Assembly (NCBI GenBank): GCA_905221605.1
Contig: CAJNDS010002237.1
Coordinates: 497,167-561,166, forward strand
DNA: 64,000 nt
Origin: Symbiodinium natans
Lineage: Eukaryota > Sar > Dinophyceae > Suessiales > Symbiodiniaceae
Direction: 5' to 3'
The position numbers and the translations under genes were made by a program. The notes beneath the pieces are model-generated. The model made no database searches, had not been told where the DNA came from, and worked only from the letters and a program-made list of their open reading frames with translations. This document shows positions 24,858 through 33,111 of this stretch, piece after piece. How positions within the stretch are numbered: the stretch's first letter is position 1; each line of letters starts with the position of its first letter.

Positions 24858-26457
24858 ATGACACTGGTCTTCATCAAGAAAGACGGGTGTTTTGGGGTTC
24901 AGATGGCACGGGTAGGGACTGTCATCAACTGCGACAGTCCGCCTCTCACCGCAAAGCCAACGGAAGCTGACCTCAACAAGCACACGAAGCCGGAAATGAA
25001 GACCATCTTGACTCTGGCCAACAAGCGCATCACCAACTGGGACAAGGCTAACAAGGGTGAGTGTGCTACGCTTATTCTTCGGCATTGGGACGACATCATC
25101 GCCTCCATTGCTCGAAAGAATGGGGCAAGGGTCACCAACACCAGCGAGGGCAACGCCGCACCTACCTTAGCCGACGAAGAGCAGAACAACGATGAGGAAA
25201 GCAGTGAGGGCTCTTCTGATGAAGTCACCGAGGTTACGGTCTTTGGTGATGACCGCGTTGTCACGGACATCTTTGAGCTGGCGATTGACGACGGCGACAC
25301 CATCCTGAACCTGAAGGAGAAGATTGCCGACATGAAGGGCTTTGACATCACGAAGCTCCACCTGTGGCAGTTCTCCACTTACGCTGTGGGCGACACCGTG
25401 CCAGAGGACATCGGCAACGAGCTCCCTGACACAAACCTCGCCTGCGAGACCAACATCCACGAGGGCTTACAGATTCATCTCATGATTGACGAGGGCAAGG
25501 CAGAGGACGACATCCGCGACTTCTGCGAGCTGGACGAGAACGGGGACTACCTCTTCAGTGCCGACTTCTTGAAGAAGTGGGACGACGACGAGGCCGACCC
25601 TGTCATCATGCTCAACGTGACGGTGACTACAATGAAAGGCAACACGCCCCTTACCTTGACCGTTCCCGACTACACCACCGTGCGGAGCTTCAAAGACCTC
25701 GTCAGCGACAAAATCAATGTTAAGGCTGGCAAGTTCGTGCTCAACTCGGAACTGTTCTACCTGACGTGCGGAGGTCAAAGCATGGAGACCATCAACGCGA
25801 CCCTCAAGGACTACATTGATGACGACAGTCGTGATTTGGAGGTGGTGCTTGTGTTGCGTCTCAAGGGAGGCGGAAAGCGCCGAAAGAATGAGGATGAAAG
25901 CGTCCAGCATCTAGAGACCGACCCTGACGAAGTCAAGTTGCTCCTACAGACCTTTGGGCAGAAGTGGGGGCGTGCCGACTTTGAGCAGATGTGCTTGTCC
26001 CCACAGGTGACCCTTGAGATGCTGGACGAGATGGTGAAAGCTTCCAAGGGCGGGTGTAGGCCAGATTTCCGAGCTGGCAAAATCCTCTCGTGTGTGCCGC
26101 AGGTGAAGGCCATTGAGGACGGGGGTTTCAATACACCCCGCAGTGGTTTCAATACACCCCGCAGTGGTTTCAATACACCCCGCAGTGGTTTCAATACACC
26201 CCGCAGTGGTTTCAATACACCCCGCAGTGGTTTCAATACACCCCGCAGTGGTTTCAATACACCCCGCAGTGGTTTCAATAGTGCCCCTATAGGATGTCCG
26301 CGACCGCTTCTCGCAAGTGCTCCGTTATGCTCAGACCAACTTCGGTGATGGCTATGTGGATTGCTTTGATGATACCCGAGCCTTTGAGAGGTTCATTACA
26401 GAGATGAAGGGCGCGAAGAAAGCCCTGTCATCCTCATCTGCTCCCCCGACTGTGTGA
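24858..26457 (+). CDS. Tandem ubiquitin-like domain protein, probably two exons
   Basis: Role unknown; it may act in a ubiquitin-like conjugation or mimicry pathway (inference). The first in-frame ATG with a purine at -3 is 24858; 24903 is the alternative. Counting from 24858, a helical segment lies at about 32-67, an acidic linker at 100-120, a first ubiquitin-like domain at about 123-211 and a second at about 251-338. The second ends LVLRLKGG followed by GKRRK, matching the diglycine end of ubiquitin/NEDD8-type proteins before processing. The frame runs on through seven GFNTPRS repeats and stops at 26346-26348. I favour splicing of 26103-26292 (CAG|GTGAAG to CTATAG|GAT), which joins in phase 0 to a 54-codon coding-like exon ending TGA at 26457. 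Codons are GC-rich, unlike every other gene in the element, suggesting capture from a host. Confidence 0.7.
26103..26292 (+). other. Putative intron of the Ubl gene
   Basis: Donor AG|GTGAAG and acceptor CTATAG|G flank a 190-bp segment. Length is not a multiple of three and removing it brings 26293-26457 into frame with the upstream exon. It contains the 21-bp minisatellite. Alternative: no intron, protein ending at 26348 after the repeats, and a frameshifted remnant downstream. Confidence 0.5.
26126..26280 (+). repeat. 21-bp minisatellite, seven copies plus a partial
   Basis: Unit GGTTTCAATACACCCCGCAGT, seven near-identical copies and a truncated eighth ending at about 26280. In the upstream reading frame it encodes GFNTPRS repeats. 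Each unit also contains CGCAG and GGTTTC, which resemble splice-site words. Copy identity suggests recent expansion. Confidence 0.95.
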
Positions 26458-26910
26458 AATCAGTCAGCGGTGTATCGCACAGTGCTTGAGCCGTGGCGGT
26501 CGGTGTGCCAAAAATCCTTATGACGATGCTCTGCTTTGCCTTAAACCCTTACCCTCCCCTTCATCACTGTCTCCCACTTCCCGCGCCCGAAGGACTCTGA
26601 AAAACTACAAGCATCCTCGTTCTCTACGACACCACTGCGGACACAGTGACCGACCTCTACGACTGCCAGTGCCTTGGTTAAAAATACATATTCTTTACAA
26701 AAAAAAACATAAAAACATAAAACCATCAAAAATCTAAATACAAAACGAAGATAAACTTGAAATTTTAGGGTTTGATATGACCAAAAAATGAAAACACCTT
26801 CAAAAATATAGGCAAAACCCATACAAAAACAAGCAGAAAGCAAAAAAACGCCAAAATCAATTTTGACACGTCGGGTGTAGTGACTTTTAGGGTTTAGGAT
26901 GGCTACAAAC
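26458..26910. other. 3' region of Ubl gene and AT-rich spacer
   Basis: GC-rich up to about 26680, then abruptly A-rich. A 26-codon coding-like frame (26601-26681, KTTSILVLYDTTADTVTDLY...) has strongly GC-ending codons and may be a further exon or gene remnant. Telomere-like TTTAGGG occurs at 26764-26770 and, as two adjacent heptamers, at 26886-26899. No complete gene seen. Confidence 0.4.
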
Positions 26911-26938
26911 ATAACATTATAAGAGAAAATAATATTAT
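26911..26938 (-). terminator. Hairpin downstream of integrase
   Basis: ATAACATTA (26911-26919) pairs with TAATATTAT (26930-26938) across a 10-nt loop, with one G-U pair in minus-strand RNA. It lies 25-50 nt past the integrase stop codon and could mark its 3' end. Confidence 0.5.
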
Positions 26939-26962
26939 GGTTGCGAAACTATAGCGAAAACA

Positions 26963-27874
26963 TTAAACTTTTAACAACTCAAATCGTAAATACTGCCTAT
27001 CGTTACCCTCAACTCTGTAATAATTTTGACCTAATTTGTTTTCAATGTTTTCTATGGTATAAATATTTTGGCTGTAATTTCCAACTCTCTCTTTTTCATT
27101 TGGTTTTCGCTTCCTAAATATCTTAACTTCATCCCCTACATTTAGTTCAGGATAAACGCGGTTCTTTTTGCCCTTCATCGTTAAATTTAGTTTCACTTTG
27201 AATTGATTACTGGGTTTTCGGGCTTCTTTCGGCGCCAATCCCGTGGCCGAGTGTTTCATTTGATTATTATAGGTTAGTAGTATTTCTAATATGTAATCTG
27301 GCCATTGGATGTTTTCCTTTCCCTTTTTTTCGTCCGCTTCAACTCTCTTATACAACATATCTTTAAAAGTTCTGATAGCTCTTTCGCTAAAATTTGGGTG
27401 CGCCCTCGTTCTATGATGTTCTATGTTCTCATCTTTCAAATACTTTTGTATTGCCTCCTTGTTCAATGCGCCTTCATCGTCCGTATAAATTATTTGAGGT
27501 TTCTTACCCATCTTGTTTAAACATTCAATCATCCCACTCGCTACATCTCCTTCTTGTTTGCTTTTTATCGGCACTACATACATGAATTTATCAAAAACAT
27601 CAATCATTAAAACACCTACCCTAAACTTTTGTTCATCCATATCGTTTATAAAAAACAAATCCATCTGATATTCGTAGGCAGAATGAGGGGCGATAAAACT
27701 GTTTTGACCTACCGGCTTTCTTTTTTGCTCAACATTCTTTCTAAAAAACTCGTTAATATCTCCCATTGTTATGGTTTTGTCCTTCTCCCGTGCTTCGCTT
27801 AATGTCCTTTGTTTTGAACCATAACCCGCTCTATCAAAATATACATCATTGATTATTTTCTGCTTCTCGCTCAT
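26963..27874 (-). CDS. Retrovirus-type (rve) DDE integrase
   Basis: Catalyses insertion of the linear viral genome into host DNA, producing the short target duplication seen here. The first ATG is at 27874 (the open frame extends 15 nt upstream but only with TTG), giving 303 residues. Counting from there, the catalytic triad is D72 (YQMDLFF), D132 (YTDDEG) and E164 (NFSERAIRTFK). An N-terminal region with the SEAREKDKTIT and GQNSFIAP words and a C-terminal SH3/chromo-like part (VGDEVKIFRKRK...NYSQNIYTI) match the layout of Polinton/PLV integrases. It lies nearest the left repeat on the minus strand, with no TCTAA motif before it, so I expect early expression. Intact; ends in TAA. Confidence 0.93.
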   Translation of the reverse strand: MSEKQKIINDVYFDRAGYGSKQRTLSEAREKDKTITMGDINEFFRKNVEQKRKPVGQNSFIAPHSAYEYQMDLFFINDMDEQKFRVGVLMIDVFDKFMYVVPIKSKQEGDVASGMIECLNKMGKKPQIIYTDDEGALNKEAIQKYLKDENIEHHRTRAHPNFSERAIRTFKDMLYKRVEADEKKGKENIQWPDYILEILLTYNNQMKHSATGLAPKEARKPSNQFKVKLNLTMKGKKNRVYPELNVGDEVKIFRKRKPNEKERVGNYSQNIYTIENIENKLGQNYYRVEGNDRQYLRFELLKV

Positions 27875-27926
27875 ATAAATAAGTAACAAAAAATAATGAT
27901 TTAATATAATTAATTAAATCATCATT

Positions 27927-28241
27927 TTATACAGCATTTGGCATAATGACTTTGTATTCGTTCATATCGTATTTTGGTGCTCCGCGTTTCTTCCCGCTAG
28001 GTTTCTTATCTGTAATGATTTCATTAATCTGACTTGGTGTTAAGTCTTCCTCGCTTAAATTGTTTTCTTCTATGTATTCCTTAAGCTTCTTCTTCTGGTT
28101 GTGCCTTAAACTTGCTTCGCGCTTCTTCATCATAAATTGCTCGTCTTCTTTCCTCTTGTTATAATACAGCCTTTGATACAAAGCCAGTTGTTGCTTAATC
28201 TCGTCCATTGTCATATCCTCGGGACTTTTGAAATGTGTCAT
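27927..28241 (-). CDS. Small basic helical protein, unknown function
   Basis: 104 residues, not recognised. It is rich in Lys, Glu and Gln with a predicted helical middle (DEIKQQLALYQRLYYNKRKEDEQ...) and a basic end containing KKPSGKKRGAPKYD. It lies upstream of the integrase on the same strand, separated by about 50 nt, and is divergent from the polymerase gene with about 115 nt of AT-rich DNA between. Position suggests an early, DNA-related role, but this is inference. Ends in TAA. Confidence 0.75.
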   Translation of the reverse strand: MTHFKSPEDMTMDEIKQQLALYQRLYYNKRKEDEQFMMKKREASLRHNQKKKLKEYIEENNLSEEDLTPSQINEIITDKKPSGKKRGAPKYDMNEYKVIMPNAV

Positions 28242-28357
28242 ATAACTATACTATATATTTATACTATTTCTTTAAATAAGTTTCTAAATATATTACGAAA
28301 ATCTTTAGAAAAAGTATTTAAAAAGAAAATTTAATTTATATTGTAATTATATTGTAT

Positions 28358-31300
28358 ATGAGCAAAAATATTAAGCGTAACACGAGAGCACTACAAACAA
28401 CCTACGATAACTACAAAAATCGTTTAACACAGGGCACCAGAGAAAAAATACAAAATCTAATTAACTTTTATGAAGACCGTAAAATAGCACAATTCACCAC
28501 CGCGGATAATTTAATCAGACAGTTTATAACCGCAAAAACCGACAAACAAAAGACAAAGGCAAACAACGCATACGACAAAATCCACGACAAACACCACGAC
28601 AAAGAACCACTCGGGCAACGAATGCGGGAAGCAAAGAAGGAAAACAAAAGACGAAATAGCACCAGCATCTACTCTATAGATGTAATGTTTTATAAATTAA
28701 AGTTAGAAAAAGACAACGCTATTAAAACCGCCTTCAAAGACCACAAAGGCCGACCTTTAATTTACTTTTGGAAAGAACCTAAAAGCGCAAATGTAACATC
28801 CACCAGATACATAGAGGACTTGGTGGGGAAACGAATTTTTAGGTATGATAAGGAAACGAAAAACACATTTACAAAGTTAATAGATACACTCAACACAGAC
28901 CCAGTTTTAGAAGATGACCTATATCATACATCGCAATATATGGAATGTATTCAAATTAAAAGCCTTGAAAAAGTAGATGGTGATACAGACTTTAAGCCGG
29001 AACAGGAGAAACTAACAAATACCGCTAATGTAAGTATGTTTAACATCTACATTCAAACGCCTTTAGACCCCGAGTTTGAAACCTTTAAAGAAGCGATAAA
29101 TGTAAAGCATTACAAAGAAAACGAGTGCTGGTTTAACACCATAACCGATTGGTATAAGGATACGCTAATGGGCGAAAAAAGACGAGAGAAGAACAGATTA
29201 ACAAAAGAAAGTATGTTAAAACTGATGAATAAGACCGAAGAGGATTTCAAAACGAACGGGGCATCAATACAGGATATGGTGCCGGTGTTTGAACACTACG
29301 GTATTCAAGTAAGGATATTTAACTCTTTCATAAAGCCGATTTTCAAATACTCACCAACTAAATACAACCACCATATACCAACATTATACGCCCTAGTTAA
29401 AAATAATCATATCTACACAGCAAACGACAACCTACAAATGTTACGACAAATGGTGGCCATCTGCGAGAATCAAGATGTGGCTGTTAAGGCTTCCCCCGAT
29501 TACCATATAAATGAGAAAGACGAACCCACAGAATGTAAAATGATACAGTCATTAAATGACCTTAAGAAGTTCAGAGAGAAAGACCACTATACGCTAATTT
29601 ATGATGGCAATGATTTGACCCATTTGTTTTACGAAAGCAAGATGGCAGGGTATGAACCGCAAATCCAGTTTAGTGGGTGTATCGTTTCCGATTTATATTT
29701 CAAATTCTACATTAAAAAGAAGACCATAAGATACAGGATTAAAACACAAAACTTAGTGACGAGTTCCGTTGATGGAACTATAACAGTAAGGACGGAACAG
29801 ATTTATAACAATATGTCTAAAGCAATGTATGAATTCAACAAGGCATTATTTAACCCCTTACATAAATCCTATTACAACGAAACCGATATACAAATCCTTA
29901 AGGAATGCCGAACAATCCCGCCAGTGGGAGAAATAAATAAATTCTACAAGGTGTTCAACCAAAAAACGGAGAAATACGACAAATACGGATTTATGCCCGA
30001 ATCTACAACCGAAGTAGATATAAGAAAAGCTTACACCCACGCATTCAACCAAATTACCGAGATTCCCGTCTTTAATCAGTTTGATATATGGAAGCACTTC
30101 AATTACAAAACCCACGATTACAGTAAGTTTCACGAACTGACTTTGTTTTTAGTTAAACCTAAAGAACAAGCGTTATTTTTTAATAAGACTCACTGTTTGG
30201 TATATGGTAAGTTTCTAAAGCACTACGCAGACAAATGCGAAATCCTACATTATAAAGAGCCTTCTAGAGTGTATAAGGTGAATTACACAAAGCTTATTAA
30301 ACAGTTATGGGCAACCGAAATATCAGACCATTATCCAGAAGATGCTAAAATCAAGAAGCTTATAGCAAATGTAAATTTCGGATTGTTAGAGAAGGGAACG
30401 AACAAAAAATCTAAAAGCTTTGCCTTTGACAGCCTTCGGGAAGCATTGTATTATCAGCAGGAAGTAGGAGGCAAGATTAATAAAATCACCGGATACGACG
30501 AAGACGACAAGGAATTGGACAGAAAATATTACTGCTTAACAGTGACCGATAGAGTGGCATTAAGAAACGGATATACTTACATAAAGGAGTTACTTCTACA
30601 AATCCATAACCATAAAATACAAGAGGATTATAATAAATTAATAAATAACGGTGTTGATATATGGAGTGTTAAAACCGATGCCTTTGTAATTAGGCACGAG
30701 CACTTAAACAAGGCGAAGAAAGCAATAACATTTAACGGTAACATCGGAGGATGGAGACACGAAAAAGGTAAATCAATAATCCCACTGACAGAGCAACACA
30801 AAATGAAAGAAAACATATTAATCACTATACCAGAATATACCAATGAAACACTAGAAATTAAAGACGAGTGGGACACCGAAAGCATAGCAAAACAAATAAC
30901 TCAAAAGAGCCCACTTATTATAAGAAGTAAATACGCCGGTGGTGGTAAATCGCATATAGCAAAGCATTTCAGCAAGTTAGGTTATAAAACATTGTTTGTA
31001 GTCCCCCAGAACAGCTTATCGCAAAATATAGATGATGAAGCAATCACTACAAATAAATTCTTTGCTATTCCTGTTGGCGACGGTGAGAAACTACCAGAGT
31101 TTGACCATAGTAAATTTAATTGTATAGTGTTTGACGAAATTTATATGAACAGTTTATACATCTTAAATAGGATTAGAGAGTTCGTTAAAAACAATCCTGA
31201 TAAAATCATTATAGGAGCGGGAGATGTTAAACAACTGCCACCTATTGAAGACCTAACCAATACCAGAAAGCCCGATGAATACGCTGACGACTGTATCAAC

Positions 31301-32206
31301 CAAATATTTAAATATAATATGATGCTTAAGATTTGTAAGAGGTTAGGGGCGAAAGACGACCCAAAAGCAAATGAGAACCGCAACACCTTAAACCGTATGT
31401 ATGACGACATGTGGATAAACCGCATTCCTATAACCGACTTTGTAAGGAAATATTTTAAAACGACTGCCGACTTAATGGCGTCCGAGAAGAACATAGCATA
31501 TACCAACATAAGGTGTAAATATGTATCCAACTACATAAGAAGCAACCTAGGTAAAACTGATAAATACGAAGTAGGGGAAACGCTTATATGTAGGAAGTAT
31601 AAGAAGGTTGGGAACACAAAGTTTAATGTTAATTATCGGTTTAAAATAGTTAATATATCAGGCAATGTAGTTACATTAGAGAACATAAAATCTAAAGATA
31701 GATACACCACCGACATTTACACTTTAGATAATAATTTTAGATACGACTACTGCGCCACTTGCCATTCGGCACAGGGGGCATCAATCAAAGGTAAAATAAC
31801 AATCCACGAATGGGAGAAGTCATATTTAGTAAGCCGTGAGTGGATATGGTGCGCCTTAACGAGAAGCACTGATTTTAATGATGTTTTGTTTTACGAAGGC
31901 GCTACTAACAATGGAGAGCTAAACGAGGAAAATCTACACCGATACTTAGCAAATAAAATTAAAAACTATAAGCTACAAGATGAAGTAAAGAATAGAACAA
32001 TAGATGAAACTAAATATGTTGATACCGAATGGTTTATGAAGAGGTTAAACGGAAATTGCCAGAACTGCGGTTGTCGCTTTGAGTTTGACGTGGTCAATGG
32101 CTATTTAACGAATAACATAACTGCCCAGAGACTAAACAACGAAGTCCCGCATAATAAAGACAACTGTGAGGCTTGGTGTAAGCTTTGTAATTGCTCCGCG
32201 AAATAA
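28358..32206 (+). CDS. DNA polymerase-SF1 helicase fusion
   Basis: Replicates the viral genome. The first ATG is 28358; the frame extends 6 nt further only with TTG. Of 1282 residues, the middle carries divergent family-B-like polymerase motifs: A around D554 (EVDIRKAYT), B at 666-675 (KLIANVNFG) and C at D774 (VKTDAF). The C-terminal half is a superfamily-1 helicase of the Pif1/RecD kind: Walker A AGGGKS 860-865, DE 926-927, GAGDVKQLPP 953-962, CHSAQG 1135-1140 and ALTR 1166-1169. The extreme C-terminus has seven Cys in a zinc-binding arrangement (1234-1279). The N-terminal third contains NECWFN (C257) and NNHIY (H351), recalling a cysteine protease of the OTU type, unproven. No clear exonuclease motifs were seen. 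Polymerase assignment is less sure than helicase. Confidence 0.85.
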   Translation: MSKNIKRNTRALQTTYDNYKNRLTQGTREKIQNLINFYEDRKIAQFTTADNLIRQFITAKTDKQKTKANNAYDKIHDKHHDKEPLGQRMREAKKENKRRNSTSIYSIDVMFYKLKLEKDNAIKTAFKDHKGRPLIYFWKEPKSANVTSTRYIEDLVGKRIFRYDKETKNTFTKLIDTLNTDPVLEDDLYHTSQYMECIQIKSLEKVDGDTDFKPEQEKLTNTANVSMFNIYIQTPLDPEFETFKEAINVKHYKENECWFNTITDWYKDTLMGEKRREKNRLTKESMLKLMNKTEEDFKTNGASIQDMVPVFEHYGIQVRIFNSFIKPIFKYSPTKYNHHIPTLYALVKNNHIYTANDNLQMLRQMVAICENQDVAVKASPDYHINEKDEPTECKMIQSLNDLKKFREKDHYTLIYDGNDLTHLFYESKMAGYEPQIQFSGCIVSDLYFKFYIKKKTIRYRIKTQNLVTSSVDGTITVRTEQIYNNMSKAMYEFNKALFNPLHKSYYNETDIQILKECRTIPPVGEINKFYKVFNQKTEKYDKYGFMPESTTEVDIRKAYTHAFNQITEIPVFNQFDIWKHFNYKTHDYSKFHELTLFLVKPKEQALFFNKTHCLVYGKFLKHYADKCEILHYKEPSRVYKVNYTKLIKQLWATEISDHYPEDAKIKKLIANVNFGLLEKGTNKKSKSFAFDSLREALYYQQEVGGKINKITGYDEDDKELDRKYYCLTVTDRVALRNGYTYIKELLLQIHNHKIQEDYNKLINNGVDIWSVKTDAFVIRHEHLNKAKKAITFNGNIGGWRHEKGKSIIPLTEQHKMKENILITIPEYTNETLEIKDEWDTESIAKQITQKSPLIIRSKYAGGGKSHIAKHFSKLGYKTLFVVPQNSLSQNIDDEAITTNKFFAIPVGDGEKLPEFDHSKFNCIVFDEIYMNSLYILNRIREFVKNNPDKIIIGAGDVKQLPPIEDLTNTRKPDEYADDCINQIFKYNMMLKICKRLGAKDDPKANENRNTLNRMYDDMWINRIPITDFVRKYFKTTADLMASEKNIAYTNIRCKYVSNYIRSNLGKTDKYEVGETLICRKYKKVGNTKFNVNYRFKIVNISGNVVTLENIKSKDRYTTDIYTLDNNFRYDYCATCHSAQGASIKGKITIHEWEKSYLVSREWIWCALTRSTDFNDVLFYEGATNNGELNEENLHRYLANKIKNYKLQDEVKNRTIDETKYVDTEWFMKRLNGNCQNCGCRFEFDVVNGYLTNNITAQRLNNEVPHNKDNCEAWCKLCNCSAK

Positions 32207-32234
32207 TTATCAAAAAATGTTTTTAATAATTATT
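32202..32234. terminator. Hairpin between convergent genes
   Basis: AATAATTAT (32202-32210) pairs with ATAATTATT (32226-32234); the loop can extend the stem with AAAAA and TTTTT. It overlaps the polymerase stop codon and lies just before the end of the opposing gene, so it could serve both 3' ends. Confidence 0.65.
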
Positions 32235-32239
32235 TCTTT

Positions 32240-33037
32240 TTATTGGTAAAAACCATAATCTATTGTTGATGCTACGCTTGTTGAACTACTTAAAACTGTT
32301 GATGGTCGCACGCTATTGCTACTTCTTCTGGAACTATGAACGCTTTGAGGAGGGGAACTTCTTACACTTTGTGGTTTTGAACTTTGAACGCTTTCGGGTG
32401 GTGTTACTGTTTGATAAACTGGTAGTGCTGGATTACTTGAACGCCTTGACGACGAAGATGAACTACTAGATTGTGGAGGCGTTGGATTATTCTTATTACT
32501 TGCTTGTGCTTCTTCATTTTCTTCCTCTTCTTCATCTTCATTAGCGCCACCACCAAAACTAAAAAACTCTATTAATCTTCTTAAGTCGTCGCGTAGTCCG
32601 CGAGGCTCGTTCCTCGCGTCCATAATTTGACTTCTTTGTTGTGGTTGTGATGACTGACTTGAACTACTACGACTGACATTATTAGGTAGCCCGCTAGCCA
32701 TTGAACTAGGTTCTGACGGTTCCGATGACGATGAGATACTGTTCTGTTTCAACATATACCTAAATGTTTGTGTCATTTTGTTTCTTCTATCCTTTAACAA
32801 ACTTTCAAAATCTTTAATTTCACTATCAAATATCCACCCTATACCTTCAAAATCTGGATAATCTGCTAAAACTCCCTTTTCTGCTGTTGTTATGCCACTT
32901 TCTCGTATATCTTCAACTTCGTAACCTGTAGTGTCTAAAAATGGGTTATACATACCTTTAATATAAACATCATCATCGGATACTCTCCTTTTCCTTTTTG
33001 GTAGTTTATCTTTATATAAATTTAGTCGTTTATACAT
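32240..33037 (-). CDS. Ser-rich protein of unknown function
   Basis: 265 residues, not recognised. The N-terminal 100 residues look globular (MYKRLNLYKDKLPKRKRRVSD..., MYNPFLDTTGY). The rest is low complexity: poly-Ser, a Glu-rich stretch (NEDEEEEENEE) and SRRSS or SVRSS repeats. It is first in a minus-strand run of unknown proteins that leads back to the penton gene, which hints at a virion or assembly role. No TCTAA motif before the ATG. Ends in TAA. Confidence 0.75.
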   Translation of the reverse strand: MYKRLNLYKDKLPKRKRRVSDDDVYIKGMYNPFLDTTGYEVEDIRESGITTAEKGVLADYPDFEGIGWIFDSEIKDFESLLKDRRNKMTQTFRYMLKQNSISSSSEPSEPSSMASGLPNNVSRSSSSQSSQPQQRSQIMDARNEPRGLRDDLRRLIEFFSFGGGANEDEEEEENEEAQASNKNNPTPPQSSSSSSSSRRSSNPALPVYQTVTPPESVQSSKPQSVRSSPPQSVHSSRRSSNSVRPSTVLSSSTSVASTIDYGFYQ

Positions 33038-33057
33038 ATATTATAAGATAAGAAAAA

Positions 33058-33111
33058 TTAAGTTCCTGTCATCGCACCTATTGCTCCCTTTACTGCTCCT
33101 TTTCCTACCTC
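33058..33111 (-). other. Possible readthrough extension of the 333-residue protein
   Basis: After the TAG stop at 33112-33114 the same frame stays open for 17 codons (EVGKGAVKGAIGAMTGT) and then ends in TAA at 33058-33060. The Gly/Ala-rich pattern continues the style of the preceding C-terminus. Confidence 0.45.

Noticed and set aside
26541-26912. 123-codon minus-strand frame beside the integrase
   Set aside because: Phe/Val-rich product from A-rich spacer DNA, crossing the sharp GC boundary; no start context or motif.
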